Shown here: positions 17,301 through 25,326 of the stretch, one piece after another
Numbering within the stretch: position 1 is the stretch's first letter
How the letters are laid out: each line of letters opens with the position of its first letter
Position numbers and translations under genes: made by a program
The notes under the pieces: generated by a model
Database searches by the model: none
What the model saw: only the letters and a program-made list of their open reading frames with translations
What the model was told of the DNA's origin: nothing
Source of the DNA: Fictibacillus solisalsi
GTDB taxonomy: Bacteria; Bacillota; Bacilli; Bacillales; Fictibacillaceae
Assembly: GCF_900103485.1 (NCBI RefSeq)
Contig: NZ_FNHW01000001.1
Location: 407,418-471,417, forward strand
DNA length: 64,000 bases
Direction of reading: 5' to 3'

Positions 17301-17324
17301 TGTATTCTTATCAAATTACTATGT

Positions 17325-17353
17325 ATTATGTCAGGGATTCAAATCACTGTCAA
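17325..17353 (-). promoter_or_regulatory. SigA promoter of the metQ riboswitch transcript
   Basis: On the minus strand TTGACA (17348-17353), 17-base spacer, CATAAT (17325-17330). Transcription would begin just before the riboswitch P1 helix. Confidence 0.65.
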
Positions 17354-17488
17354 TGACTTTTTTCCTAGTTGCCGATTATCTATAAATTTAATTTTGGGTC
17401 ATCTATTATTTGTAATTTGTTTTCTCTACGTTATGTGCTTAGAATGGAAAGTATGTTTTTCTTCTATTTTGCGGAAGGGGACCTTTAG

Positions 17489-17554
17489 ATGAATCTCACA
17501 GAAGTGTTTAAAGCTTTATCCAATGAAACAAGAAGATGCATCCTGGAATGGTTC
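17489..17554 (+). pseudogene. Remnant of an ArsR-type regulator gene fused in frame to dinB-like gene
   Basis: ATG 17489 has a good ribosome site (GGAAGGGGA) and opens with 22 residues (MNLTEVFKALSNETRRCILEWF) typical of the first helix region of ArsR repressors. The similarity then ends. The frame runs on through about 22 unrelated residues into the DinB-family gene whose own start is 17621. This looks like a deletion that removed the rest of the regulator and joined its start to the neighbour. Confidence 0.6.
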
Positions 17555-17620
17555 GTGAGCCACAACCGCATTTTAAGCCTGGTTAGCGTTATAATGGGTA
17601 TGAAAAGGGAGGGATCAAGC

Positions 17621-18085
17621 ATGAATTTGATTACGCCGATTCTTCACCAACTGGAGGTGGCCAATCATACTATTCTAAATCTTATAGACTCGATGGAAGC
17701 GAGTGATTTGGATATCTCTTTAGGAGAAAATAAACGAAATGTAAAAGATTTGTTAACTCACATAAGCCTGATTTATAAAGCAGACATTTTAATCATGAAT
17801 GAGGCTGGACAGAAGGAGATGGAGAAGTTTTATTCGGAGCATAATCCCCAAACACCAAGTGAGATCAAGGAATTGTTCATTTCACACTTTGACTATTTGA
17901 AGGACAGCATTCGCTGTTTTCGGGAGGAAGACTGGTTAAAGGTGACGACTTCCTGGTGGGGTGTTTCATATTCCCGTTATGAATGGATGCTCGAAATTTT
18001 GGCACATACATATCATCATAGAGCCCAGCTTCACACGGCCCTGAGCATAAATGGCAAGGATTTTGCTATGCTGCTTTTTGAGTAA
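17621..18085 (+). CDS. DinB-family protein
   Basis: A 154-residue helical-bundle protein with the DinB pattern: ANHTILNLIDSM in helix 1, KNVKDLLTHISLIYK-like second helix containing one metal His, and LAHTYHHRAQLHTAL as the C-terminal His cluster. I chose ATG 17621 because GGGAGGGATC lies at proper distance and the domain begins there; the frame is open back to 17489, which holds an ArsR remnant. Enzymatic role unknown. A TATAAT-like hexamer at 17590-17595 may supply its own promoter. Confidence 0.8.
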   Translation: MNLITPILHQLEVANHTILNLIDSMEASDLDISLGENKRNVKDLLTHISLIYKADILIMNEAGQKEMEKFYSEHNPQTPSEIKELFISHFDYLKDSIRCFREEDWLKVTTSWWGVSYSRYEWMLEILAHTYHHRAQLHTALSINGKDFAMLLFE

Positions 18086-18117
18086 CCGCTGTTTGATCAG
18101 CGGTTCTTTTTTTATGT
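18084..18117 (+). terminator. Intrinsic terminator after the second DinB gene
   Basis: AACCGCTG and CAGCGGTT form an 8-bp stem that includes the stop codon, followed by a T run. Confidence 0.85.
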
Positions 18118-18136
18118 AAACTCGTTTCTTCCGGTT

Positions 18137-18175
18137 TTTATAATTTGTTAAATTTTTCTTCATATGGCCTCAACA
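18137..18175 (+). promoter_or_regulatory. Pho box upstream of phoX
   Basis: Four hexamers, TTTATA (18137), TTAAAT (18148), TTCATA (18159) and TCAACA (18170), begin at exact 11-base steps. This is the Bacillus PhoP recognition pattern TT(A/T/C)A(C/T)A in direct repeat. It lies 50 bp before the phoX start, so phosphate starvation should induce the gene. Confidence 0.7.
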
Positions 18176-18224
18176 ATCATTGTTTAAGGTGAAGTAGAAA
18201 CATAATTCAAATGGGAGGGGTTAA

Positions 18225-19862
18225 ATGGAAAATCAACGACTGGATCGAAGAACATTTTTGACGTATTTAGGCACAGGGGCCACCGCGCTCGCTGCTGCGT
18301 CCACAGGTTTGGGTGTTTTGACCGAAACAGCGAATGCACAGAGCAACAACTTGCTTGGTACAAAGCCGCGCAAGCATGGATATGAATTTCAGCCGATTAA
18401 ACCTTCGACCAAAGATGATCTCGTGCTCCCCAAGGGCTATAAGTATGACGTAGTAGCTTCCTATGGAGATATAATCAACAAGAAAGGGGATACATTCGGT
18501 TTTAACAATGATTTTACGCTTTATTTTCCCATTGAAAATTCCGTGAACCATGGACTATTGTGGGTCAATCATGAATATACGAACCCGTTATATGTAGAAG
18601 GAGAAAAAATAAACGGTACATACAGTGCAGCTCAAGTTGAGAAACTTTTATACAACCAGGGAGGCTCCATCATTGAAGTGGTTCGTGACAAGAGAACGAG
18701 ATCCTGGAAAATGGTGAAAGACTCCGAACAGGCGAGAAGGATTACAGGATTGACTCCTTTTGCGTTAACTGGACCAGCCAAGGGAAGCAAGGCGGTGAAT
18801 GGGGCAAGCATGGCTCAAGGCACCTTTGCCAATTGTTCAGGGGGACGTACGCTGTGGAGCACGGTTCTTTCGTGTGAGGAAAACTATGAGACTACTTCGG
18901 CAGATGCCAAGCTTGACCCCACACATTACGGCTGGGTAATTGAAGTGGATCCTTTCAATCCTGACTTTCAAGTGCGCAAGCATACGGCTCTAGGTCGATT
19001 TAATCATGAAAATGCCTCCATGGGAATTTCACAGGATGGCAGGGTTGTGGTTTACATGGGCGATGACAAAAAGGATGCCTGCGTTTACAAGTTTGTGAGT
19101 GATGGCAGGTTCAAGGAAAGTCTTGGCAATAAAAACTCCAGGTTGCTGGAGGAAGGGACGCTGTATGCTGCAGATCTGAAAAACGGAAAATGGCTGCCTC
19201 TTGCGCTTGAGGACGTGCGAAAAGCTGCCAGAGGGAAGAGTGAGCTGCTGGAAAAATTCCAAACGCAGGGGGATGTTCTGACCAACTGTCACGAAGCTGC
19301 GATTTTGCTTGGCGCTACGCCGACCGACCGTCCGGAAGATGTGGAGATTTCTCCCCTCGATCAAACCATTTTTATCGCCCATACCAATAATGACAAACAC
19401 GGGAATATTCATGGCCACATTACCCGGTTTTTTGAAAAAGACAACGACCATGGGGCAACAGAATTTGAATTTGAGATTTTTGCGGCTGGCGGAAGACAAA
19501 GCGGATTCAGTGCGCCTGATAACTTGACGTTTGACAGCAATGCCAACCTTTGGACCGTAACCGATATTTCATCGGACAAACTGAACTCTGCGGCATGGAC
19601 GAGTTTTAAAAACAATGGAATGTTTATGATTCCAACGGTTGGACGCAATCAGGGCGTAGCTTTTCAGTTTGCATCTGCCCCGGTACAGGCAGAATTAACC
19701 GGCCCATGCTTTACTCCGGATGAACGTACGCTGTTTCTGTCGGTACAACATCCCGGTGAAGAAACAAAAGACAAATTGAACCCGACCAGCACATGGCCGC
19801 AGGTGCGTGGCGGCAATATGCCGCGGCCTTCTGTGGTCGCCATTACAGGATTTAAATTCTAA
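18225..19862 (+). CDS. phoX: PhoX-family alkaline phosphatase (DUF839), Tat substrate
   Basis: A 545-residue secreted phosphatase that releases phosphate from organic esters, known in the family to use Ca and Fe ions. The twin-arginine signal is DRRTFLTYLG followed by a hydrophobic Ala/Gly-rich segment and cleavage near ANA (residue about 38). The body contains WVNHEYT, SCEENYE, NHENASM, GDDKKDACVYKF and DNLTFD stretches typical of PhoX/DUF839. It is directly followed by tatA and tatC, which encode a translocase able to export it. Four PhoP-type repeats precede it. Confidence 0.93.
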   Translation: MENQRLDRRTFLTYLGTGATALAAASTGLGVLTETANAQSNNLLGTKPRKHGYEFQPIKPSTKDDLVLPKGYKYDVVASYGDIINKKGDTFGFNNDFTLYFPIENSVNHGLLWVNHEYTNPLYVEGEKINGTYSAAQVEKLLYNQGGSIIEVVRDKRTRSWKMVKDSEQARRITGLTPFALTGPAKGSKAVNGASMAQGTFANCSGGRTLWSTVLSCEENYETTSADAKLDPTHYGWVIEVDPFNPDFQVRKHTALGRFNHENASMGISQDGRVVVYMGDDKKDACVYKFVSDGRFKESLGNKNSRLLEEGTLYAADLKNGKWLPLALEDVRKAARGKSELLEKFQTQGDVLTNCHEAAILLGATPTDRPEDVEISPLDQTIFIAHTNNDKHGNIHGHITRFFEKDNDHGATEFEFEIFAAGGRQSGFSAPDNLTFDSNANLWTVTDISSDKLNSAAWTSFKNNGMFMIPTVGRNQGVAFQFASAPVQAELTGPCFTPDERTLFLSVQHPGEETKDKLNPTSTWPQVRGGNMPRPSVVAITGFKF

Positions 19863-19874
19863 GGAGGGCTTTCT

Positions 19875-20057
19875 ATGTTCCAAAATATCGGTATCCCTGG
19901 TTTAATTATTCTTCTGGTTATTGCGTTAATCATTTTTGGACCTGCTAAACTGCCAGAAATCGGACGGGCGTTTGGAAGCACGCTGCGAGAGTTTAAAAAC
20001 TCTGCCAAGGATTTAATGAACAATGATGAAAAGGAAGAAAAAGCAGAGCAAAAATAA
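19875..20057 (+). CDS. tatA: Twin-arginine translocase subunit TatA
   Basis: A 60-residue membrane protein: one N-terminal helix (about 5-20, [17 protein letters not shown]), the hinge [14 protein letters not shown], an amphipathic helix (about 28-45) and a charged tail. It forms the pore part of the Tat system. RBS AAGGAGGGC. It is 12 bp after phoX and 60 bp before tatC, the same kind of arrangement as B. subtilis phoD-tatAd-tatCd. Confidence 0.95.
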   Translation: MFQNIGIPGLIILLVIALIIFGPAKLPEIGRAFGSTLREFKNSAKDLMNNDEKEEKAEQK

Positions 20058-20117
20058 TAGAGAGGGGGATGGCGTAAACCAGTCATCTCCTTTCTCTTAT
20101 GTGACGAGGTGAAATTC

Positions 20118-20864
20118 ATGAGAGATGCAGAAATGCTTCTTATTGATCATCTAGGTGAACTGCGAAAGCGGCTGATTATTACACTGCTTACGTTTGCCGT
20201 ATTTTTCATTGTTTCGTTTCTCTATGTTCAGGACATCTATCACTGGCTGATCCGTGATCTAGATGCCAAGCTGGCGGTTTTGGGGCCAAGTGATATTCTT
20301 TGGGTCTATTTTATGATATCGGGGGTCATATCCATTGCACTGACGATTCCGGTGGCCGCCCATCAGACATGGCGGTTCGTCAGACCGGCGTTATCCAGGA
20401 AAGAATCCAAAATCGCACTCTCGTATATCCCGGCCCTTTTTCTTTTATTTATTGCCGGGCTCTCCTTCGGATACTTTGTGGTTTACCCGATGGTGCTGGA
20501 TTTTTTAATGAAGCTGTCTGACGGTCAGTTCCAAACGTTTTTTACATCGGAAAAGTACTTTAAATTCATGATCAACCTTACTTTGCCGTTTGGCTTTTTA
20601 TTTGAAATTCCGCTCGTTGTCATGTTTCTTACATCGATTGGACTGGTGAATCCAAAGCTCCTGTCCAAGGCAAGGAAGATCGCTTACTTTGGTCTTGTCG
20701 TGGTGGCTGTTCTCATCACACCACCTGATTTTATGTCGGATTTTTTGGTAACGATCCCGCTGTTGATTCTATATGAATTCAGCATTACGCTTTCTAAAAT
20801 CGTATACAGGAAGAAACAGAAAGAACAGGAAGGCAACGTGATAGAATTAAAAAAACCTTCATAA
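20118..20864 (+). CDS. tatC: Twin-arginine translocase subunit TatC
   Basis: A 248-residue protein with six membrane helices. It shows the N-terminal signature HLGELRKRLI, the loop RPALSRKESKIALSYIP, and the Glu of FEIPLVVMFL in the fourth helix region, which recognise twin-arginine signals. ATG 20118 follows GAGGTG at six bases; the in-frame GTG at 20109 overlaps that site. With TatA it forms a minimal TatAC translocase serving PhoX and PhoD, encoded on either side. Confidence 0.95.
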   Translation: MRDAEMLLIDHLGELRKRLIITLLTFAVFFIVSFLYVQDIYHWLIRDLDAKLAVLGPSDILWVYFMISGVISIALTIPVAAHQTWRFVRPALSRKESKIALSYIPALFLLFIAGLSFGYFVVYPMVLDFLMKLSDGQFQTFFTSEKYFKFMINLTLPFGFLFEIPLVVMFLTSIGLVNPKLLSKARKIAYFGLVVVAVLITPPDFMSDFLVTIPLLILYEFSITLSKIVYRKKQKEQEGNVIELKKPS

Positions 20865-20882
20865 ACAGCAGGTTTGACCCAG

Positions 20883-20919
20883 AACCACCAGGTTGTTTAG
20901 ACTTCCTGGTGGTTTTTTT
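20883..20919 (+). terminator. Terminator of the phoX-tatA-tatC operon
   Basis: AACCACCAGG and CCTGGTGGTT form a perfect 10-bp stem with a 12-base loop and a T7 tail. Confidence 0.9.
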
Positions 20920-21101
20920 ATTACCATTTGTTCGATTACTTTGAAGGATATGTTAATAAATCACCGACTTAAGTCCTGAACCTTGATGAAAGATTTTACG
21001 TTTTTTATTTGGAAACGCTACCTGTTTGTAAGAAAAGAGCCTGGAAGGAAAATAGTCCTGCGATTATTGTCCTTTTTTGTTTTTTTGTCGTTTCATGCAG
21101 G

Positions 21102-21143
21102 TTTACACATCTTAACAGCAGATTCATATTCACGTTTTATACT
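21102..21143 (+). promoter_or_regulatory. Pho box and -10 element of phoD
   Basis: TTTACA (21102), TTAACA (21112), TTCATA (21123) and a weaker TTTTAT (21135) repeat at 10-12-base steps, and TATACT (21138-21143) is a good -10. The layout, repeats directly upstream of the -10 with no -35, is typical of PhoP-activated Bacillus promoters. The rest of the 20865-21184 gap is the tatC terminator and AT-rich sequence. Confidence 0.65.
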
Positions 21144-21184
21144 GACTTTCGTACGCTACTTTTCATTAAGAGAGGGGAATTGTT

Positions 21185-22933
21185 ATGGCAGACGAAAGGA
21201 ACATGGAGGATTTGATCAAAAAATTGACTGAGGAACATGAAAACAAAAAATTTGACCGCCGCAGCTTTCTTAGAGGAACCGGTAAAATTGCAGGTTTGTC
21301 TCTTGGGGCAGTTCTTGCACAGTCTATCGGTGGATTTGAAGTAAATGCCGCTCCAATGTTCGAAAGCTATCCCTTTACACTCGGTGTAGCATCAGGCGAC
21401 CCGCTTTCCGATGGTGTGGTGCTCTGGACACGCCTTGCGCCAGATCCCTTGAATGGCGGAGGAATGAAAGGCCAGGCGGTACCGGTACGATGGGAGATTG
21501 CAAAAGACGAGCGTTTCAGAAATATTGTGCAGAAAGGAACGGAACTGGCCAGACCTGACCTTGGGCACTCTGTTCATGTTGAAGTGAGCGGGCTGAAGCC
21601 GAACCATATCTATTATTACCGGTTTAAGAGCGGCTATGAACTTAGCCCTGTCGGCCGCACGAAGACTTTGCCGGCTCCCGGATCCTCTGTAAAAGAACTT
21701 AAATTTGCGTTCGCTTCCTGCCAGCAATATGAACATGGGTTTTATACCGCCTATAAACATATGGCAGAAGAGGATCTTGACCTGGTATTCCACCTTGGGG
21801 ACTATATTTACGAATATGGTCCAAATGAATATGTAGCGGCAACAGGAAATGTTCGAACCCATAGCAGTGCTGAAATCATGACTTTGAACGATTACCGCAA
21901 CCGTCATGCCCAATACCGTTCGGACGCCAACTTGAAAGCCGCTCATGCTGCATTCCCTTGGGTAGTGACCTGGGATGATCATGAAGTAGAAAACAACTAT
22001 GCCAATAATATTCCTGAAAAAGGCCAATCTCCGGAAGCCTTCATCATTCGCCGGGCTGCAGCGTACCAGGCCTATTACGAGCACATGCCACTTCGGAAGT
22101 CCTCTTTACCAAACGGTCCGGACATGCAGCTTTACCGCCATTTTGATTATGGTAACCTGGCTTCCTTTAATGTGCTTGATACACGACAGTTCCGATCAGA
22201 CCAAGCAAACGGCGACGGCAACAAACCGCCTTCCCAGGAATCGATGGATCCAGGCCGTACATTGATGGGGAATAAACAGGAGCAGTGGCTGTTTAATAAT
22301 TTGAGCTCCTCCAAAGCATACTGGAATGTGATGGCTCAGCAAATCTTTTTTGCTCAGTGGAACTTCGGAACGAAAGCTGCGCCGGTTTACAGCATGGATT
22401 CCTGGGACGGATATCCTGCCCAGCGCCAGCGTGTCCTGGATTTCGTGAAGTCCAGGAACTTGAACAATCTGATTGTGTTGACCGGAGATGTTCATGCCAG
22501 CTGGGCAAACAATCTGCTTACAAATTTTGATGATCCAAAATCCAAGGTGTTTGGTGTTGAGTTTGTGGGAACGTCCATTACATCAGGCGGCAACGGGGCA
22601 GACAAGCGTCAGGATACCAATCATATTTTAGAACAAAATCCGCACATTAAATTCTTTAATGATTACAGAGGGTATGTCCGCTGCCGAGTAACGCCTGCAC
22701 AATGGCAGGCTGATTACCGTGTGGTCCCTTATGTGACAGAGCCAGGCGCTGCTGTTTCTACAAGAGCTTCCTTCGTTTATCAAAAAGATCAAATGGGCTT
22801 GAAAAAGGTAGCTTCGGCAATGGTTGCCCAGGGTGTGAAAATGTCAGATCAGGTTGAGGAAGATCGCTTTACCGCTCACACGCATGCGCACAATAAGCAA
22901 ATTCAGCAAAAAAGAGAAAAGGTCGAGCAGTAA
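21185..22933 (+). CDS. phoD: Alkaline phosphatase D, PhoD family, Tat substrate
   Basis: A 582-residue secreted phosphodiesterase/phosphomonoesterase. The Tat signal is FDRRSFLRGTGK followed by a hydrophobic stretch and cleavage after VNA (residue about 57). The mature enzyme has an Fn3-like N-terminal domain (about 60-165) and a metallophosphatase domain with FASCQQYEHG, HLGDYIYEYG, TWDDHEVENNY, VLDTRQFR and LTGDVHASW. These supply the Fe and Ca ligands of PhoD. Together with phoX and tatAC it completes a phosphate-scavenging module; it has its own Pho box and terminator. Confidence 0.95.
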   Translation: MADERNMEDLIKKLTEEHENKKFDRRSFLRGTGKIAGLSLGAVLAQSIGGFEVNAAPMFESYPFTLGVASGDPLSDGVVLWTRLAPDPLNGGGMKGQAVPVRWEIAKDERFRNIVQKGTELARPDLGHSVHVEVSGLKPNHIYYYRFKSGYELSPVGRTKTLPAPGSSVKELKFAFASCQQYEHGFYTAYKHMAEEDLDLVFHLGDYIYEYGPNEYVAATGNVRTHSSAEIMTLNDYRNRHAQYRSDANLKAAHAAFPWVVTWDDHEVENNYANNIPEKGQSPEAFIIRRAAAYQAYYEHMPLRKSSLPNGPDMQLYRHFDYGNLASFNVLDTRQFRSDQANGDGNKPPSQESMDPGRTLMGNKQEQWLFNNLSSSKAYWNVMAQQIFFAQWNFGTKAAPVYSMDSWDGYPAQRQRVLDFVKSRNLNNLIVLTGDVHASWANNLLTNFDDPKSKVFGVEFVGTSITSGGNGADKRQDTNHILEQNPHIKFFNDYRGYVRCRVTPAQWQADYRVVPYVTEPGAAVSTRASFVYQKDQMGLKKVASAMVAQGVKMSDQVEEDRFTAHTHAHNKQIQQKREKVEQ

Positions 22934-22940
22934 TCGCACG

Positions 22941-22977
22941 AAAAGCACAAACGCCACCCCGGTGTTTGTGCTTTTTT
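22941..22977 (+). terminator. Intrinsic terminator after phoD
   Basis: AAAAGCACAAAC and GTTTGTGCTTTT form a 12-bp stem followed by TTTT. Confidence 0.9.
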
Positions 22978-22998
22978 GAATCTATTATTCGAAATATA

Positions 22999-23027
22999 TT
23001 GAATAAACAATTCTGTTTATATAGAAT
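22999..23027 (+). promoter_or_regulatory. SigA promoter with operator inside the spacer
   Basis: TTGAAT (22999-23004), 17-base spacer, TAGAAT (23022-23027). The palindrome ATAAACA-ATTC-TGTTTAT (23003-23020) fills the spacer. This is a classic position for repression by the ArsR-type product of the next gene. Confidence 0.65.
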
Positions 23028-23054
23028 AGTAATCAACGAGAGGAGCTGTTGAAC

Positions 23055-24098
23055 ATGAACTATTTTTTAGCTTCCCAGCCGGCGGAGACTGTGAATGTAA
23101 CGGTAGAATCGTCACAGGTTTGGGAGGTCCTTCTTGGCATCTCAGGTTATACACACGCACAACTCAGACATACCTTTGGGCTCGATGAACAATGGAAAAC
23201 ATGGAAGAACACCATGAGTCTGGAGCTTCTTCAGGCACTAAAAGAGATAGAGGAAACTAATTTATGGTACGGCATGCTGCTGCTTCAAAATCATTGGGGT
23301 GCCAAGTTCATTCAGGATTTTTTAAATGCAATGGATCAGGAATCACACCAAACTTTATATGAAGTTCTGCTTCCTTATCATAGCCAGAAAACAGAGGCCA
23401 ATCGTAAAGACACGGTGTTAAACTATTCCGATAAAATACGATTTGTTCAATATGCAAAATCTTTTCAAGGTCACGACTACCTCGAGGGCTATGTCAGGTT
23501 GCTCGGGGAGCGGGCCATTGAAGATATCCTTTCCTTAATGAAAACGGTGACGAAGGAATGGCATGATTTTATCCGCATCCAGCTGGTATGGGATAAATGG
23601 ATGCAGGCCCTTAGGTTTGAGGAAAAAGAAAACCAGAGATTGAACCGGGATCAGCCGGTGAATGAAATTCAGCGGGTCACCGGGGGAGCTGAGTATGTAC
23701 CTGAGCCATCCGTATGGCATGTGAAGCTGGTGCCTCATGTCTCCTACCGCCCATGGGTTCTTTCGCTGCGCACTGTGGATACAAAGCTTTTATTCTACCC
23801 GGTGAACGAAGAATATTTAACCGAACCCGGCCAGCCTTCTTCCGTACTTATCAGCGGACATAAAGCACTGGGGGATGAACTGCGTTTACAGCTGTTGCAC
23901 ACTCTTATGAAAGGGCAGCAATCTCTTCAGGAATTGAGCGGTCAGTTTCAAATTTCCAAAACCACGCTTCATCATCAGCTTTCCATCTTGAAGTCATCAG
24001 GATTTATTTCTGCTGAAAAAGGTGTTTACCGTGCCAACACCGATACCATCCAACAATTTTCCGGCAAACTGAATGAGTACTTGGGTTTGAAGGAATGA
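23055..24098 (+). CDS. ArsR-type winged-helix regulator with large N-terminal domain
   Basis: A 347-residue regulator. Residues 1-240 are an N-terminal domain of the kind found in long ArsR-like proteins of Bacillus (DUF5937-like, by memory). The C-terminal 80 residues form the ArsR winged helix (LGDELRLQLLHTLMKGQQSLQELSGQFQISKTTLHHQLSILKSSGFI). There is no metal-binding CxC motif. ATG 23055 is used because GAGAGGAG is correctly spaced. It is translationally coupled by ATGA to an MFS efflux gene, which it presumably controls through the palindrome in its promoter. Confidence 0.85.
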   Translation: MNYFLASQPAETVNVTVESSQVWEVLLGISGYTHAQLRHTFGLDEQWKTWKNTMSLELLQALKEIEETNLWYGMLLLQNHWGAKFIQDFLNAMDQESHQTLYEVLLPYHSQKTEANRKDTVLNYSDKIRFVQYAKSFQGHDYLEGYVRLLGERAIEDILSLMKTVTKEWHDFIRIQLVWDKWMQALRFEEKENQRLNRDQPVNEIQRVTGGAEYVPEPSVWHVKLVPHVSYRPWVLSLRTVDTKLLFYPVNEEYLTEPGQPSSVLISGHKALGDELRLQLLHTLMKGQQSLQELSGQFQISKTTLHHQLSILKSSGFISAEKGVYRANTDTIQQFSGKLNEYLGLKE

Positions 24099-25309
24099 AA
24101 AAGTTTTCCCGCTCTTTTCATGCGCTATGGACAGGAGAGATGATCTCGGAATTTGGAGGGGCTGCAGGCGGAATCATTAATGGTCTCCTGTTGTTCGAAT
24201 TGACGGGGTCAAAAGAATGGATGGGAGCACTGTGGCTCGTATATTTTATTCCTTCTCTTGTGCTGCAGGGGATCAGTGCTCCCTACTTGAACCAGGTCAA
24301 TAAGGAAAGGGCATTGAAAATTATTCAGCTGATCCGGATGGGAGGCTACCTGCTTCCCTTGGCGGGCTGGCTTTTTCAATCCCATACTGGCATGATCTGT
24401 GGACTGGTGATCCTTCAGTGCTGCCTCGGGTTGCTGCAGCCGGTGTATGCCAGTCTGTCATTTTCCATTTTGCCCGAGCTGTGCGAAGAAAGAGAGCTCG
24501 CGGAAGCCAACGGTTTGCTTGATGGAACCATGAAAATCATGAGTTTTCTTGCGCCAGGAGCTGTTTCGTTGTTATTGCTTGTATTTCCCCTTCCTGTGCT
24601 CTATGCGTTTTCCTCTGCCTTGTTTTTTCTCAGCTTTGTCGCTTTGTATGCGATACAAACACATTCAGTAACAAAGACAGCAATCTGGACGAAAAAGTTT
24701 TGGTGGTCTGAAATGCAGGCAGGTTACCGTTCATTTTTCCAGCAGCCCCAATTGCTAAAGCTGACCTTGCTGTCATCTAGTGTGCAGTTTGCGGTGGGAG
24801 CTTCACTTGTGCTCAGCGTTCCTTTTATTCGTGGAGAACTGGGAGGAGAACGATGGGAGTATGCCGTATTTTCCGGGGCTTTTCCAGTTGGCTATACGAT
24901 TGGAAGTCTTTTTCTGTCCAGGCTGCCTAAGAACCCCGTTGTCATGTATTCAGGATTGGCAGGAGGAGGGCTCTCTTTTTTACTTCTGTATATTGTGGAT
25001 CACATATGGCTTGCCTGGGGATGCGAGCTCTTCGGCGGTTTTGTTATTCCTCTCTTTAATGCCCAAAGTTCAGCTCTGTTCCAGCAGGAAGCGAAGCGTG
25101 AACGACTTGCCCAGCTGAGTGCTGTACGCTTGCTGATGATGCGTGCCGCGATGCCTCTTGGTATATTATTTGCTTCTTCCGGATATTTGCACTTTACCAC
25201 ACGCCAGAGTTTTGCGGCGGCCGGAACGGTTATTTTAGTTCCGGGCCTCTATTTTCTTTTAACTTCAATTAGGGCAGGACAAGAGATGGCAAAAAGGAAA
25301 ACAGGCTGA
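24095..25309 (+). CDS. MFS transporter, probable efflux (DHA3-like)
   Basis: A 404-residue carrier with about 12 membrane helices. The start LWTGEMISEFGGAAGGIINGLLLFELTGS and the loop AEANGLLDGTMKI resemble macrolide-type (DHA3) exporters. It shares the ATGA overlap with the upstream ArsR-type regulator, so they form a two-gene unit in which the regulator probably responds to the exported compound. The compound cannot be named from sequence. Confidence 0.87.
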   Translation: MKKFSRSFHALWTGEMISEFGGAAGGIINGLLLFELTGSKEWMGALWLVYFIPSLVLQGISAPYLNQVNKERALKIIQLIRMGGYLLPLAGWLFQSHTGMICGLVILQCCLGLLQPVYASLSFSILPELCEERELAEANGLLDGTMKIMSFLAPGAVSLLLLVFPLPVLYAFSSALFFLSFVALYAIQTHSVTKTAIWTKKFWWSEMQAGYRSFFQQPQLLKLTLLSSSVQFAVGASLVLSVPFIRGELGGERWEYAVFSGAFPVGYTIGSLFLSRLPKNPVVMYSGLAGGGLSFLLLYIVDHIWLAWGCELFGGFVIPLFNAQSSALFQQEAKRERLAQLSAVRLLMMRAAMPLGILFASSGYLHFTTRQSFAAAGTVILVPGLYFLLTSIRAGQEMAKRKTG

Positions 25310-25325
25310 AAAACAGCCTGTTTCC
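25296..25325. terminator. Bidirectional terminator between MFS and MBL genes
   Basis: AAACAGGCTG and CAGCCTGTTT pair perfectly over 10 bp, overlapping the MFS stop and lying just past the stop of the convergent hydrolase gene. Confidence 0.8.
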
Positions 25326-25326
25326 T

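Noticed and set aside
20983-21231. Open frame between tatC and phoD
   Set aside because: It overlaps the Pho box, promoter and start of phoD and has no protein-like features.
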